From assembly GCA_945910005.1 (NCBI GenBank), contig OX246738.1:21788186-21852185 (forward strand): a DNA stretch of 64,000 bases. The letters run 5' to 3'. Shown one piece after another: positions 11,801 through 25,584 of the stretch (its first letter is position 1; every line of letters starts with the position of its first letter). The stretch comes from Isoperla grammatica (taxonomy: Eukaryota; Arthropoda; Insecta; Plecoptera; Perlodidae). Under the pieces are notes generated by a model. That model made no database searches. It was not told where the DNA came from and was given only the letters and a program-made list of their open reading frames with translations. Both the position numbers and the translations under genes were made by a program.

Positions 11801-14800
11801 TTCCTTTCTGCAAAATACAAAATGTTGAATTTTCTTGTGTGGGTTGGTTCTGGTGCGTATAGAAGGCAGCACATATATAATACTAAGTTGGGAATTAACA
11901 CATACTTGGAGGCCTCTATTGTCGATGCTTGGAACTATTTTTCTAAAAAAAAAAATATTTGTGGGTTGGTTCCTTTCTGCATAACTACGTCCAATTATAG
12001 TAGTAGGCTAAGCATATTGACAGAGGCAGGAGTTTATGGTGACATTTTTTTGAATATTTCGTTTTTAAGATTTAAAAAGGTGGTGAATTGGTGTTGAATA
12101 TTTTGGAAAAAATCGTTTTTATAGCTGTGTTAATTTTTTTCTATTTTTGGCTACTTTGGGACCATGGAAAATGCATAGGCTAAAAATAAGAACACAAATA
12201 TGTATCGACCTACATTTATTAGGTACATAGCACAACTATAAAAACATTAATTAATCAATGAATCACTGAGTATGCCTATGTAAAACAGTGAACACTTATT
12301 GTAGGGCCACTCACACTAGTTTCCTTAATCTATGTCTCCAAATTGCAGTGCGTTGCCGAGGACACCGTTCAACCGTGACGTGACTGTTGACACAAAAACG
12401 TAAAAATTGGACGGTAAATCGCAAATTTGTCATTCGTTTATTTTATTCCAACGTTATTCGTGAATAATGGGTAGAATCGCTCAAATCGCGGCTATACTTA
12501 AAAATCGCGAAAATTCGCGCGAAAAAAAATGTAATTTCCAGCACCACAAGTACCTAAAACGTCCACATCTGTAGTTATAAAACAATTTCTAAGAAAATCG
12601 CGTTTATCGTTAATACCATAAACTCCTGCCTCTACATATTGACTTGGTGTGTATAGCAATCTTCATTCATCTTCGAATAAAAAGTTTTAGACTTAAATAA
12701 TTTGAACACAGTTCGGCAGACGATTTTGGTATTATGCACTGTGTGCACACGGTGAAATACCTCAAACTTCTTTCGAACACAATTTGGAGACACGCGTAAA
12801 AGTTATTTAATTGGATGAAGTCTTGGGAGTCGTTTGTAAAACCAAGTAGGTAGTTACGAGGGGTTGACAACTCGACTGTTTTACGTACACTGATTTTGAT
12901 TTCTAAATCAAAATTGATAAATTTAATTTTGTGATTTTTTTATTTTTATGATTTTTGCTGATTTTTTTATTTCAATTGATTATTTACAATTGATATGTGT
13001 AGCCTACCATTAGTGGAGAAACACATATTATTATTATAGTGTTTGTTGTATGTATTGCAGACAATGACAATCATCAATTAATATCACTATGATAACAAAG
13101 CACATTATAAATTGTATAAACATATTGTCCGGTGTCCCCCATCGAAAATCAGTTCATGTAATCCAGTGGGTTGATTATAAACACAAATTTGTTTATTTAC
13201 TGCATTGTTAGATGCAGGGGTCGACAAATACCAATTCGAAGATGCGTTAACCACGTATTAATATTTGCTGAGCAAGTCAGTTATACTTAGCGAGTATCTA
13301 CATAATTATTATCGTTGGTTTTGTAAAACTGCCATGATGAAGCAGAATACCAGTACGCAAGGTTCGAATTCAACACTCGCCCGGTCGCCCGAGGCGAGTA
13401 AATTGTTACTCGGGCGAGCCAAGTTTTCAATTCACTTGTCCGACGGGCGACTTTTGTTGAACAAACATAAATCCTTAAAAATTGCCGACACCTCATTACT
13501 GCAAGCTACAAAATACTGACATTGTTCATGATATCAATAATTCTTCCCAATAATTTCAGCAACTAGTTCAAAACAGTGTTCTTCTGCCTGACTTAACCGT
13601 GGTGGCAAGTTATAAAGTGAGATGTCGATACAAATTAGAAGATAGGGTAATGGTAGGGCTTGTGTTTTTGTTTTCGGACTAGTAAATTAGAAACCCCATT
13701 CGCCCGATGGGCGAGTGCTAAATAATTTAAAATTCGAGGCCTGCCAGTACGTAGTTAGAAAAATAAATTAATAAAAAATAAAAGATGACATGTGTTCAAA
13801 ATCTGAAATTTTATTACATTTACATTTAGCTGAAATAAAATGGATACCTAAATAACATAAAACATCAGTACCATTTGGGGGACACTAGTGACTCAAAATC
13901 TTAAATTCCAAAATACAATAGTGATCAAATTTTGTGTCATGCATGACTCATGATCATGAATAAACAATGTGTAAAAAATGTTAAAAATTAAAAATGTATT
14001 TTTGTATATTTTATGTAATGTTCACTGTTCTGACAACAATGCAAACAGGAAATGATTTTAATTTTATTGAATAACAAATGATCGTAAAGGGCCATGTCAT
14101 TGATAGCTCATTTTGATGGGCCAAATATTATAGTTCGTTTCTAAGCTCTAATTCTTGCCATATGCATAAATTTTAACCAAAAGATCAATAATTTAATAAA
14201 ACCAACAACTGTAAATTTACTACCCAAAGGATTTTCTAAAATGTTTTTTTTTTTTTTTTTTTTATAGGAATTACAGAACTGAATGTACAAAAATATTTAT
14301 TTTTCCACTAAGTAGGCAGCTCCTTTTATGTGCTAAATAAAAATATCAGTAGTCCAAGAAGTATTTAAAATTAAAAATGTTATAAAAATTGTTGGCAGGC
14401 CTACAAATTAGCAACATGTTCGGCAACAATAAAACAAAATTATTTAGTAAGGTACTAACATATAGTTTCTTGTTGGTATTATATCGAATCTGAATAGGGA
14501 ACACGCGTATGAAAATTTTAATCGATTTTTAAATACCTTGTCTCTCATTTTATAATTTTGTGTCTTTGAATTTTGAAAAACGGATCAGTCTATGCCTCAA
14601 AATAATTGGTTTAGTAACGATAAATAAAAGGGCGCGAAAAACGAGCCGCCGCCATGTAGAGTGGATTTGACGTCATGGTTTTGTTCTTTGTACGCTCACC
14701 GCCTCGGCGATTGGTCTGTTACGCCACATCTACAGAATCATTGCGTCACAGCCACCTGTACGCGTTTCAGATCCCCGAGTTTAAACTTCAATAAATGCGA

Positions 14801-15368
14801 CCACATTAAACCCATTTACAAATTTCTTTTTTACTTAGGACTTGCATTAATATACTTTTTGTATCTGATACTATTAAACTAAGTGTTAGGTTTAACAAAA
14901 AAAATCGTACGCGTGTTGCCTATTGATTTGATTAATTTTTGCTTGGAATTGTGCTGGGAAGACTGGCTGATATGTAAACAATATTTTTAGCCAAATATTT
15001 TTATGTTTTTAAGCAATAAAATATACATATTTAGAGGATTTGAAGCAAATAATTATCCAAGCCCTCATCATAACAATAATATGGTACATATTTATAGGTC
15101 GTGGTCTTTACTTCTTGTAGTAGTAGTTACAGAAGCTAAATAGCTTGTGTTGAAAATTTCATTTTTGATTAAATCAGTTGATTTCATACTTACTATTTTA
15201 TTACTTTTTATTTAATTTTGGTTTGTTTTGCTCATTGGTTCGATCAGGCCTTCCTGTTTTGCTGTTGTGTTGATGACATTTTCCTCCCATAGTGTTTGTC
15301 TAATAACATTATAACAGCTGATTTACAGTGATATCAGGTTCGAAGCGGGCTGGGGGGGGGGGGGGGAT

Positions 15369-15434
<66 letters not shown>

Positions 15435-16400
15435 CGGTCGCAGCGAGATAGAGGGAGAGAGAGAGAGAGAGAGAGAGAGTGAGGGTGGGGGGGGGGGGGA
15501 GAGCGAGAGCGAGACGGGACGAGTTCTGTTTGAGTGAGAGTGCGCTTGCAGGGAGATAGAGAAACTGAACAAAAGTCGACTGTCTGTGTCGGAATGAGAG
15601 AGAAAGAGTTAAACCTGAGCACAAGTGCTTGGAAGTGAGACTTTCTGTGGCCATTTTGAAGATTCGCGTGCGATGTGCAACTGCATGCAGGAAACGAGTT
15701 TGCCTATTGGTTTAATAATTGGTGTTTGGTTGAGAGGGAGGGGCTAGCTTGTTTCTGTCTGTAGTCTGTTGCTTTGCTGTTCACTTTCAATCAAATTGTG
15801 CGAGCCATTGAAGCCCGAGCGTAGGCTATAGGCTAGTAATGAAGTAACTTGTTGTAAGTAAGATACAAGGAATTGACAGTGTTTTAAGTGTAATGCGACT
15901 GACGGAAGCATTTAGACACTGGTCGAGAAAGGTTAGGCTTAGGTAGCCTTCCCGTAGGCCCTAGCCTAATTTATTTTTGGAGTGGCCTAGACTAGACTAG
16001 GCTGGCTTGTCTTTGTTGTGGTTGTGGTTGCATTACCTGCACGAGGCATTGCAGTGCAGTATTCCGAAATATAGTCGACTAATCTACTACTAGCCTAGGG
16101 TAGGCCTAGATCAATATTAGTCCTAGGTCAATGTTTGATCGAAATACGAATTCAAATTTTGTTAGTGGGAAGCGACAAGAACTTTTGAATTGTATTCTTT
16201 TGGTCCTTCGATCAGTCGTGTTGCTTTATGATTGATCTAACCTACCCAGGCCTTAGGCTCTCCGATCCAAGCCTAGGTCTACAACAACAGACCCAAGATG
16301 ACCCCTACTAGCTATAGGATGTGCTCACTTACGCGCTTGTGTGACTCACTAGACCAAAGGCTCGGCCTAGGTCTAGCTACGTCTGTTGTTAGCCTAGGCA

Positions 16401-16481
<81 letters not shown>

Positions 16482-16482
16482 G

Positions 16483-16513
<31 letters not shown>

Positions 16514-18557
16514 AATAAAATAAAAACTTACACTGGCTATTTTAGGTCTGTAATAGGCCTACAATACCCAGTAGGCCTATGATATAATGGGACACTGAGT
16601 AGGCCTAGGCCCTAATGTAGGTTTTTATTGTGATCAATTGTAATTCTAGGTCCAGGGCCAGGCCAATTTATTTAAATAATATACTTTAAGGTAATTCTTC
16701 CGATTGGGTCCGCGGCTCATTTGCACAAATGCAGTCATGGAAAGTACTTGAAACACTTACTAAAAGACAAATTTATGTTTAAAATGAACCCAAACAAGTT
16801 TTGGTGTCCGCTAAAACATTCAAAATTACCCTTTTCGATGATCTAAAACAGCGTTTAGACGGCGGATTTTCCCATTGTCGCCATGATACTTTTTCTGCCG
16901 CCCGAAGTTCTGTAGTATACCAACGTATGCCTACCAAAGTGACATACACTGAAAGTGACTGCCCAAGTGCCTGACATCCCACGAAAGGAAGAAAATTAGG
17001 GGGTCAGGTTATGAAACATCTTGAAACGTAGGCCTACTTTCGTTTACAACTCAAATAAATTTACGCCTTCTTCAAATTGTATCACTCAAATAAAATGGTT
17101 GGGAACACTGCCGGAACGTCAAAGATGGCGATCAGTAATGGCTGATTAATTTTCTTCCGTCTGTCATCTTGAACACGTAGATCACATTTTCTTTACTTAA
17201 AAACTAAATTTAAACATTAAAACTACTAAAAAAATACTTGGTACACTAGATTTAATATATTTATAACAGTAAATATGAAGAAATTTCATTAATGTTTATT
17301 TTACAGCGATTTTTGACCGCGGACCCAATCAGAAGATTTACCTACTTTTATTTGATCGGCCTATGCTGACTCGAATTAAAAGAAAAGGAAGGTCGAGGTG
17401 TACCCTAAGATAGGCCTAGCCTAGGCTCTACATAGGCCTAGGCCTAATCAATAAAGGAAAAAAAAATACTATAGGTCTCCTGATTGTGCATGTTATGTAT
17501 TGTGTTACATGTTGGCTAACTTGGCCAATGTTAATTTACCTGTATAGCCTAGCTATTAAAAAATTACATAATGCGATAAAATAAAGTAAGAATGTAAATA
17601 GTTTTAAGCTACAAATAGTTTTTTTTAACGATTTGTTAGTTAAAGGTAACTTCTGTGAAGGAATGCATAACGTATCGGTAATTAGGCTATACTAAGTCAT
17701 GTTTTTTTTTTAATAATAATAATAGGCTACTAATATTCTACTAGGTTAAGCTAAGTTTAGTGGCCTATAGCTATAAGCTTGTTGAAGGTGTTTACAAGAA
17801 TTCTAATTAGTTTCCTAGGATGTAATTTTTATCTCATCTCTCAAATCTGAATAAGGTATTTCTTGTGAACAGGTGATTGGCTGTTCTACTCATTTTTTGT
17901 GTGTGTATTCCTTTGCGAGTAAGTTCCATGTTTTTTTTTACAAATAGTAGGCCTATGTTTTTAATAGTTAATTTCCATTTTTAAAATACATCGTTTTGAC
18001 ATGTGAATCACATTAAATATAGCAATATGGCGTACGTAAGTACATGAAAAACCCTAAAACCAGTTGGACCGTCTGTATGAATCTTTGGATGAATCCGTGG
18101 CTTTTAGTTCAAGACTTTCAAAAGGTTAGGAGGAGTGTTGACCTTGAACCACAATAACAGCTAATCACCTGTTCACAAGCTTTACCCTTAATTTATTTAT
18201 TTATTTATTCAATATTTCACATACAGCGTATTCTGCCATTTGGCGTGAAATAAATAACATAACAATTAAAACACAGAAACAAGCACAAAGAACACATATT
18301 ACACATGTGTTTGTCACAATACTACATAAAATAAGTACAAGAACAAAAACAAAGTACAAAGAATGCCAGTGAAAGAGACAATGTGCACAATGAAGTTAAA
18401 AACATGGTAACAGAGTGTTAAAAACACAGGCAATAATATCTTTATACACATATAAGACTTGATCCAAAATAATATAATAAAAACAAAAGACAGGAACGAA
18501 GAAGATGAACTGACCCTTTTTACAACACAAAAGTCTTATTTTTCTTCAAGTTGTCAG

Positions 18558-18636
<79 letters not shown>

Positions 18637-21600
18637 TGTTTATTCTTGTCACCACAAAATGAAATTATAAGAACACAAAACTTGAATTTAAAAGTCTCTT
18701 GACAAGAAACGATGTCAACGCTAGCAAACATTTTGCTAAATCACTTTGAATCCTAGGAAATTTTGTGCCATTAGCCATGTTTACATGGAGGATTCAATAC
18801 GGTATTGAGTACGATCCGGCTGTTCAATCCTCCATGTAAACACTTTAAACTCGGATTGGATCGGTTGAATCCAATCCCCTAAAAGCTGGGATCGTATTGA
18901 GAGATTGTATTGAATCTGTGCATGTAAACGACTTTCTAGTATCGTATCGAATTTACCAAGGTTGTTGTTGTACGTGTGTATTGTGACAGTTGACGGCAAT
19001 CAGCACGCGGTTTAAAGCGTCATACCGCAAACTCAGACGTCGGACTGTGGGTGTTTACTTAAAAAGAAAACGAGCAGTAATGTCTAAACGAAACGTGTGG
19101 TCGTGTGAAGAGGTAACATGACAAAAAACAAAACAAAATTAAGGTTATGGTACAACCGCCTGTGTTACACCGACTAATGCATCCACTTTCTGATAGCTAG
19201 ATTAAAGATGGCAGTAGATAAGAAGTTCATAAAAACACCGCTAGATTGCAATCGCTTGGTATTGAAAACGAACTGAGTGCGTGATAAATTCGGGTCATGT
19301 AAACGCATCGATCTGAATCCAATCCAATCCCAATCCAAATGTAAACATAGCTAATGCCTTCAATATTTCCGTTTTGGAACAAATTAGGTGACATTAAATA
19401 GTGTATATGACATAAGATGGTTGTGTATAAAGTAAATATTAACTTAGATTACATCTTTTTTTTTTTTTTACTTTTTTATTTTAGATTTTCAAAATTTTAT
19501 AGACAATTTAGAATTTTGTTTCAATTTAATTTTTATGTGTAGGCTTAATAGGATAATAGCACAACTTATATAACTGAAACTAAGGTAGTGTATAATGTAT
19601 ATGTGTAACATGCAGGTACTGAGAAGGAGGAGGTAGTTACTTTGAATGGTGCCAAGAAACTAGAGGCTACCCTATTTTCGTTAGCCGTGGGATATATTTT
19701 CCCCACATGGGAGTTGGGTCAACCATTGAAATAGCTCAGTTATGTTACTAGGGCTGGGTTAAAACATTTCATTTTGTAAACGTTTATATTTGTGAAATTT
19801 TCGCGTTTAAACGTAACACCCCTCCAATTCACAAAATGATTTTAAAAAAAGATAGGCTTACGTTTGAATGATCACAAAAAATAATGTTCAGAGAAATGGG
19901 GTGAATGAACAAACGCATCATTAATGTGTTAGTTTTATAACTTATCATGTTCATTGTTGATTAGGCATACCCTCCACCTTTCGTGTCCACTGTCATGTAG
20001 GGCTGAGTCGTGTAAACGTGTGTCGTGTAAACGCCCGCGTGGAAATTATACGTGTAGGCCTAACAAATATTCATACACGTTAACCGTGTCCAATACCCCG
20101 CCCAACCATATAAAATATAAAATAACATGAGTCGTTCACTTCACATCCACATTCTAAATACTTAGGGCTATGTAAAAAATTTTGATTTCTAGACCAAGTA
20201 TTGTAAAAATATAAGTGGTAGGGCCAGTTTACCAAAAGCCAGTTATCTGGGAATCGTAACAGGCCACCGATGACATTGGGTTACGGGGTTGAGAGGGGGG
20301 TTGAAGGGGGCAACGAGTCGACGAGGCATAGCTTACTGTGTGGAGTCAAAATGACTGGACAATTGGACACAAAAAGGTGGAGGTATAATGAACAATGAAT
20401 ATATTAAATCACCTGTGTTATTTTGTTGAAATTTTTTTTCGCTAGTTTAGGCCTGTAACTAGATTTTTTTATCATTTTGTGAAACTCGAAAAATTTGGAA
20501 AATAAACGTTTACAAAATTAAACGTTTTCACCTAGCCCTATGAACTGTGTGTGAAAATCTGTATTGTGTACACGTATATTTTCGTGTGGGCGTTTGATAT
20601 AGGCCTACCTCAACAAACTCTGGAGGATCTAGACTCGATCGATAGAATTTGGCCACCATGGCTATATCTCCCCATGTGTCTGTATATATATATATTTTTT
20701 TTTTGCTTTTATTATGATATTATTATGATGTATTATGATATTATGAGTTTTGTTTTGCATCTTAACTTATTTTTTTTTTTGCTAATAATATGTTTTTTGT
20801 GTGCTATACTTACGTTCCTAATTGAAACTATTTTTCATTAATTATCGTTCCTATTTGTAACTACAATTATAATGTGTCATTAGTATTTGTTTTGTTTTTA
20901 TTATGATTATTTTCTTTCCACTGACTGTCTGTTATATATACATATTTAATTTACATTGTCAGCTCGACCACAAGGATTCCGTTCCTTACGCGAGCTTCCC
21001 ATAAGAAGGTTTTCAGTTTTTTGTATGCATATATTATATTTTGTTTTCTTATGTTTCATTAATGTTTATTGTTTGTAATGTACTGGTGGAAGTATGTTTG
21101 ATTTGGGAATAAAATTATCTAAAAATTGAATTGAATTATATAACTTAGTTGAATTGAAATGTTTTGTCTTGATATCTTTAGGGAACATCGTGAAGTGGAA
21201 GTAAGTGAGCTTATCAACCAGCACAAGGGAAGGGAGAAATTGGAGCGGGAAAGACAAGAACGAGACAAGCAAATGGAAAGAGAAAGAGAATGCTCCGAAC
21301 GAATTGAACGAGAGCGCCGAGCCGCTGAGCAGGCAGTTCACAAGCACTTTGAAGAATCATTGAGACTGGCTCAACATAAGGTAAGTTCATCATGGTCTGG
21401 GTCCTATTGCCTATTGGCTAGGTGGAAACATAACTCCAGCAGGAATCACTATTGCCCCTTCTGTCTCTATCCATGCTGCTGTTGTGTGGTGGTCTCTGAA
21501 AATATATATGTAGGCTATATAAATATATAACCTATAATAATATATAAATAATAAATATAATATAAAAATATATATAATTATAGTAAATATAATAATATAT

Positions 21601-24600
21601 ATAATAATATAATAAATATAATAATAAAATACATATATTTATTATTATAGAGGATGCTAAAAGGCTAGTAACATACAAAACAACCAAGCAAATATAAAAT
21701 TCTAACAAGGTAACTTACCCAAGGCCTGCTCCACCAACTTTTTAAACTCCGATTAGGCCTAACCGGTAAGTGGAGATTCTCTACGAACAGACATGATGCA
21801 CTTTGAATCTAATGTTGGTTGAAACCACGGTTACCACACAGAGCTTACTGAATTGGAGTGAAGTTGGTGAATAGACCATTTTAAATATGATCCAGGTTTC
21901 TATTCTTGTTCCTCACACGGCCCCCTAAATCGTTAAAAAAAAAAACAACGTAGAACAATCAAACATGAGCTATCAAATGTTATATCAAGGTTCATTGATG
22001 GACACAAGATCTTCATCTATTAACCTTGATTTCACATTTCTAATTGTTGTGTACTGTATTGTTCTTGAAGATTACTGTGGGGAGGAACAAGAATAGATAC
22101 CTGGATCATTTTTAAAATGGTCTATTGGGAATCTAGTAGTGGTGTCAAACGATATCGATAATTCGATACGATATCGATATCGCACAAAAATCGCCGTTAA
22201 TTTCGATATCGATATGGTAGTGTCATATCGAAAATATCGCGATATCGTGGTCAACTTAAAATATTAAAATATTTCCGCTATGGTCTGCAGTATGCGTTGC
22301 TGCAGCTTGTCACTGAGTACCAAGTACCAACCCCCCTCCCCCCCCCCCCCAGCCAGCGATATCATTGTCAACTTGAAGTATTTCTCCCATGGTTTGCAGT
22401 ACGCGTTGCTGCAGTTTGTAACTGGACATCTCCCCCCTCCACACAGATGGCCGCACGGGCCGGCGGGTTCCCTTTGTTTGCATCCAGACATTGGATCCAT
22501 TCAACTATTTGTACCTGGAACCCCGAATTCTTTCCGAGAAGAATGTTGTTGTTCAGTATTGCTTGATACTTTTACCTGTCAATAGCCGATGCCCGACACG
22601 TGACTAGACGTCATCATGCAAATTCAAGCCTTTATCGCTGTGCAGCAACTCGTACTGCAGGCCACGGGCGGAAAATATTCAAGTTGATAGTGGTATCCCG
22701 GGGTAAGGGGGGGGGGGGGGGGTATAGACGTGAAGACACTAACTGCAGGAACGCGTACTGCTGGCCACGGCGAAAACACTTTAAATTGACTACGATTTCT
22801 TATGTATTGTTTTATTGCCGCCGAAAATAAATTCGATATCGCGATATCGATGGCAATTTTTTAATATCGATATCGCGATACGATATCGGCAAAATGGCGC
22901 CGATATCGATATTGAAAAAAATATCGTTTGACACCACTAGAATCTAGTAAGTTGTTTAATCAATTTTTCTGGGTTGAAGAGTTTCAACGTGTATCTTGTG
23001 ATCTGCCTTACAGGGAAGGATACCTCTACGTCAAAAACTGCACAAAATTTTAATTTATAAATTATATCACAAGAATTATTGGCTTCGAAATCGAAAATCT
23101 GAATCAACAGAGCACCGGGGTCTAGTAAGCTCCAATACTGATTACTGAATGCTCTAAGTTGTGTCTTATATTGTAATCAGTATGCTTTTTTATATATAAT
23201 TAATTTTATTACTAATTATCGAATTAATGATCAAAATAAGTACGCTAATGGTTATATTTCATTCCGCTTACCAAAACACAGAAGGGCTTACCAAAACACA
23301 GTGCACTGTTGATTTAGATTTTCGATTTCTTGTTGCAATCTTTAGACATAGGTAATTAAATAATCGAAATTTTCTGCGTTTTTTGACGTAGAGACTACCC
23401 TTGCTCTTAATATACCTCCTATTTTAATTTATGGGGTTTAAACAGCTAATGCATTCGCATACTCGCACATCCTGTGCTGTGCACATGAGTGTCTTAGTGG
23501 AGGCTTTATAAATAAATCTTGCTTTATGGAGTGATGTATTGACGTAAAGCACCAATTGTAATAAGATTGTCCCGAATGGGAATCGAACCGGGAGGTTTTA
23601 GGTGAAGGCTTTCACAGACTAGAGATTTATTACATAATTAATATTTTTGGGTTCAATTCGTTCGTGTAGGCCTACTAGACCTATACGTATAATCAAAAAT
23701 AATCAATCCTAAATGTTTTTATTGACAAAACGTCGATAAATATATTAGGTACCGGTAAGCATAGTGTAATGAAACTGATTTGTGTCATCATTGTATTGCA
23801 GCATAATTTAACACCACGGTGGAATATCATCAACAGCCTACCTCCACCACCAGAAGAGGCTAGGAAGAGGACTGAGCAGGAAGTGGTACATCAACAACAA
23901 ATAATCCCTTCAGAAAGGGTTCGGCAAGATCCTCATGAAAGAGTGTATTTACCTGGGGTGAGTTGGTTCTCGTAGCATGTGCAAGCTCATTCCCCACCAC
24001 GGATGGTGTAGAGATGTTCAATGATATTGATTGTTTGATACGATATCGCGAGAAAATCGAAGTTTATTCCGATATCAATATAGTAGGACAATCTAAAAAA
24101 TATTGCAATATTGTGGTCAACTTAAAATATTATATTTCCACCGTGTCTGCAATATGCTCTGCTGCAGTTCGTCACTATACACATCTCCCGCCCGTGGATA
24201 TGTAGCGATATCGTTGAAGTATTTCCACTGTAGTCTGCAGCGCGTGTTGCTGCAGTTTGTTAACTCCCCCCCATTACACAGATTGTAGCCAGACCTCATG
24301 TTCCCTCTGGGTGCTTAGAGAGTGTTGCGAAAAGGTACTAGTTGATTAGCAGTCGATAATGGAGGGCTGGCAGCTTGTTCGGGAAGATACATTTACATAA
24401 TTTTTTTTATCAGGTCACCGTAGGGCGACAAGGTCTAAAAGTTCTGGTATGTTTAAACGCTCCAATTTCAACAACAAATATGGACAAAGATTGTTATGTT
24501 ACTCTGTACCTTCTGTATTTAACAAGTTGCCACTAGAGCTTAAAGCCTTTTCTACTATTTCTAAAGCTAAGCAATTTCAAAAAATACATCTTCTCTCGGG

Positions 24601-25531
24601 TGATTCCTAATTTGTTTATGATTAGGCCTATGTTTATTTAAAACTTTTGTTGTCTTTTTCCTTACCAGTACTGCTACATTATTATATTATTATGCCTACT
24701 CACGAATTATATTTTTTAATGTATATTTCACAACTAAAGTGTTTGATATTTAATTTTTTAATAATCTGTTCCATTCTCTGGTGTATCGCTTGACGGTATT
24801 GTGTAACTTTTCCCCACAGAGAAGGCTTCGAGGCTTTTTCTGAATGGTTGACTGATTGCTCATTTATTTGTAGGCCTATATCTAAGGTGACCATATTTAC
24901 AAATCGAAATTCCGGGACAAACACAACTTTCAGCGACTACAATGGGGGGTGTGGGGGGGATGCCCCCCACAACAGCGCCACAGGATTTTTTTTTGAAAAG
25001 TGTGTTTTTTATGTGGTTTTAAGCGTTTTAGAATGAGTTCTGGGCTTCAGATTAACTACTGTAACTCACTGTTAAATTTACACTTCTTTTTTGGTGGCGA
25101 CATTGTCGCAGAACAAACAAACACACACACAGTATCAAAGTTCAACGGCGACTAATGACACACCAAATACAACAAGTCAGAACCTGTGGGAGGCGGCGAG
25201 TCAAAGCCTAGGTGGTAGGGTGACGACGGTAGGGGGTAGGGGTAAGGTAGGCCGGTCAGCTGATATGGTACCGGTAAGCTACGTTTAGCTGCCATCACAA
25301 GTAACTCAATATATCACGTATTTTGTTTTAATACTTGCCGCATCGATAATTTCCGGGACATTAGAAACGTGTATCACAATTCCGGGACATTTAAGTGCTT
25401 TTCAAAAAGTCTTCGGGACGCCGGGACAGAGTGTGAAAAAACGGGACTGTCCCGGGAAATCCGGGACGTATGGTCACCTTACCTATATCTCACTAAAAAA
25501 ATAATAATTATTATTATTGTTGGGCCTATTA

Positions 25532-25584
<53 letters not shown>

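Larger units (their letters stand above)
9895..11996. mobile_element. 2.1-kb inverted-repeat element with a dispersed 20-mer
   Basis: The left end AATTGGACGTAGTTATGCAG and the following AAAGGAACCAACCCACA reappear as a perfect reverse complement ending at 11996. Inside, the motif GGGTTGGTTCCTTTCTGC is repeated at about 10090, 10140 (variant), 11718, 11795 and 11838 (variant). No transposase frame is visible, so it is non-autonomous or decayed. A hAT-type element is nested at 10247-11432. Confidence 0.65.
5891..21181 (+). other. KDM3: first large KDM3 intron, rich in mobile elements
   Basis: A 15.3-kb intron bounded by GTTGGT and TTTAG. It holds several MITEs, three of them nested or adjacent between 9.9 and 12.6 kb, microsatellites, and a candidate internal promoter near 15.5-15.9 kb. 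Stretches 7190-8030, 8150-9890, 12650-13340 and 13750-15320 show only AT-rich DNA and short, unsupported open frames. Confidence 0.7.

Noticed and set aside
15309..15654. Long Ser-Leu or Arg-Glu open frames on both strands
   Set aside because: They are created by the (GA)n dinucleotide repeat, which is open in several frames.
16298..16582. Tyr-rich open frame
   Set aside because: Product of the (ATT)n microsatellite; the same applies to Ile-rich frames at 18546-18731 and 25369-25638.
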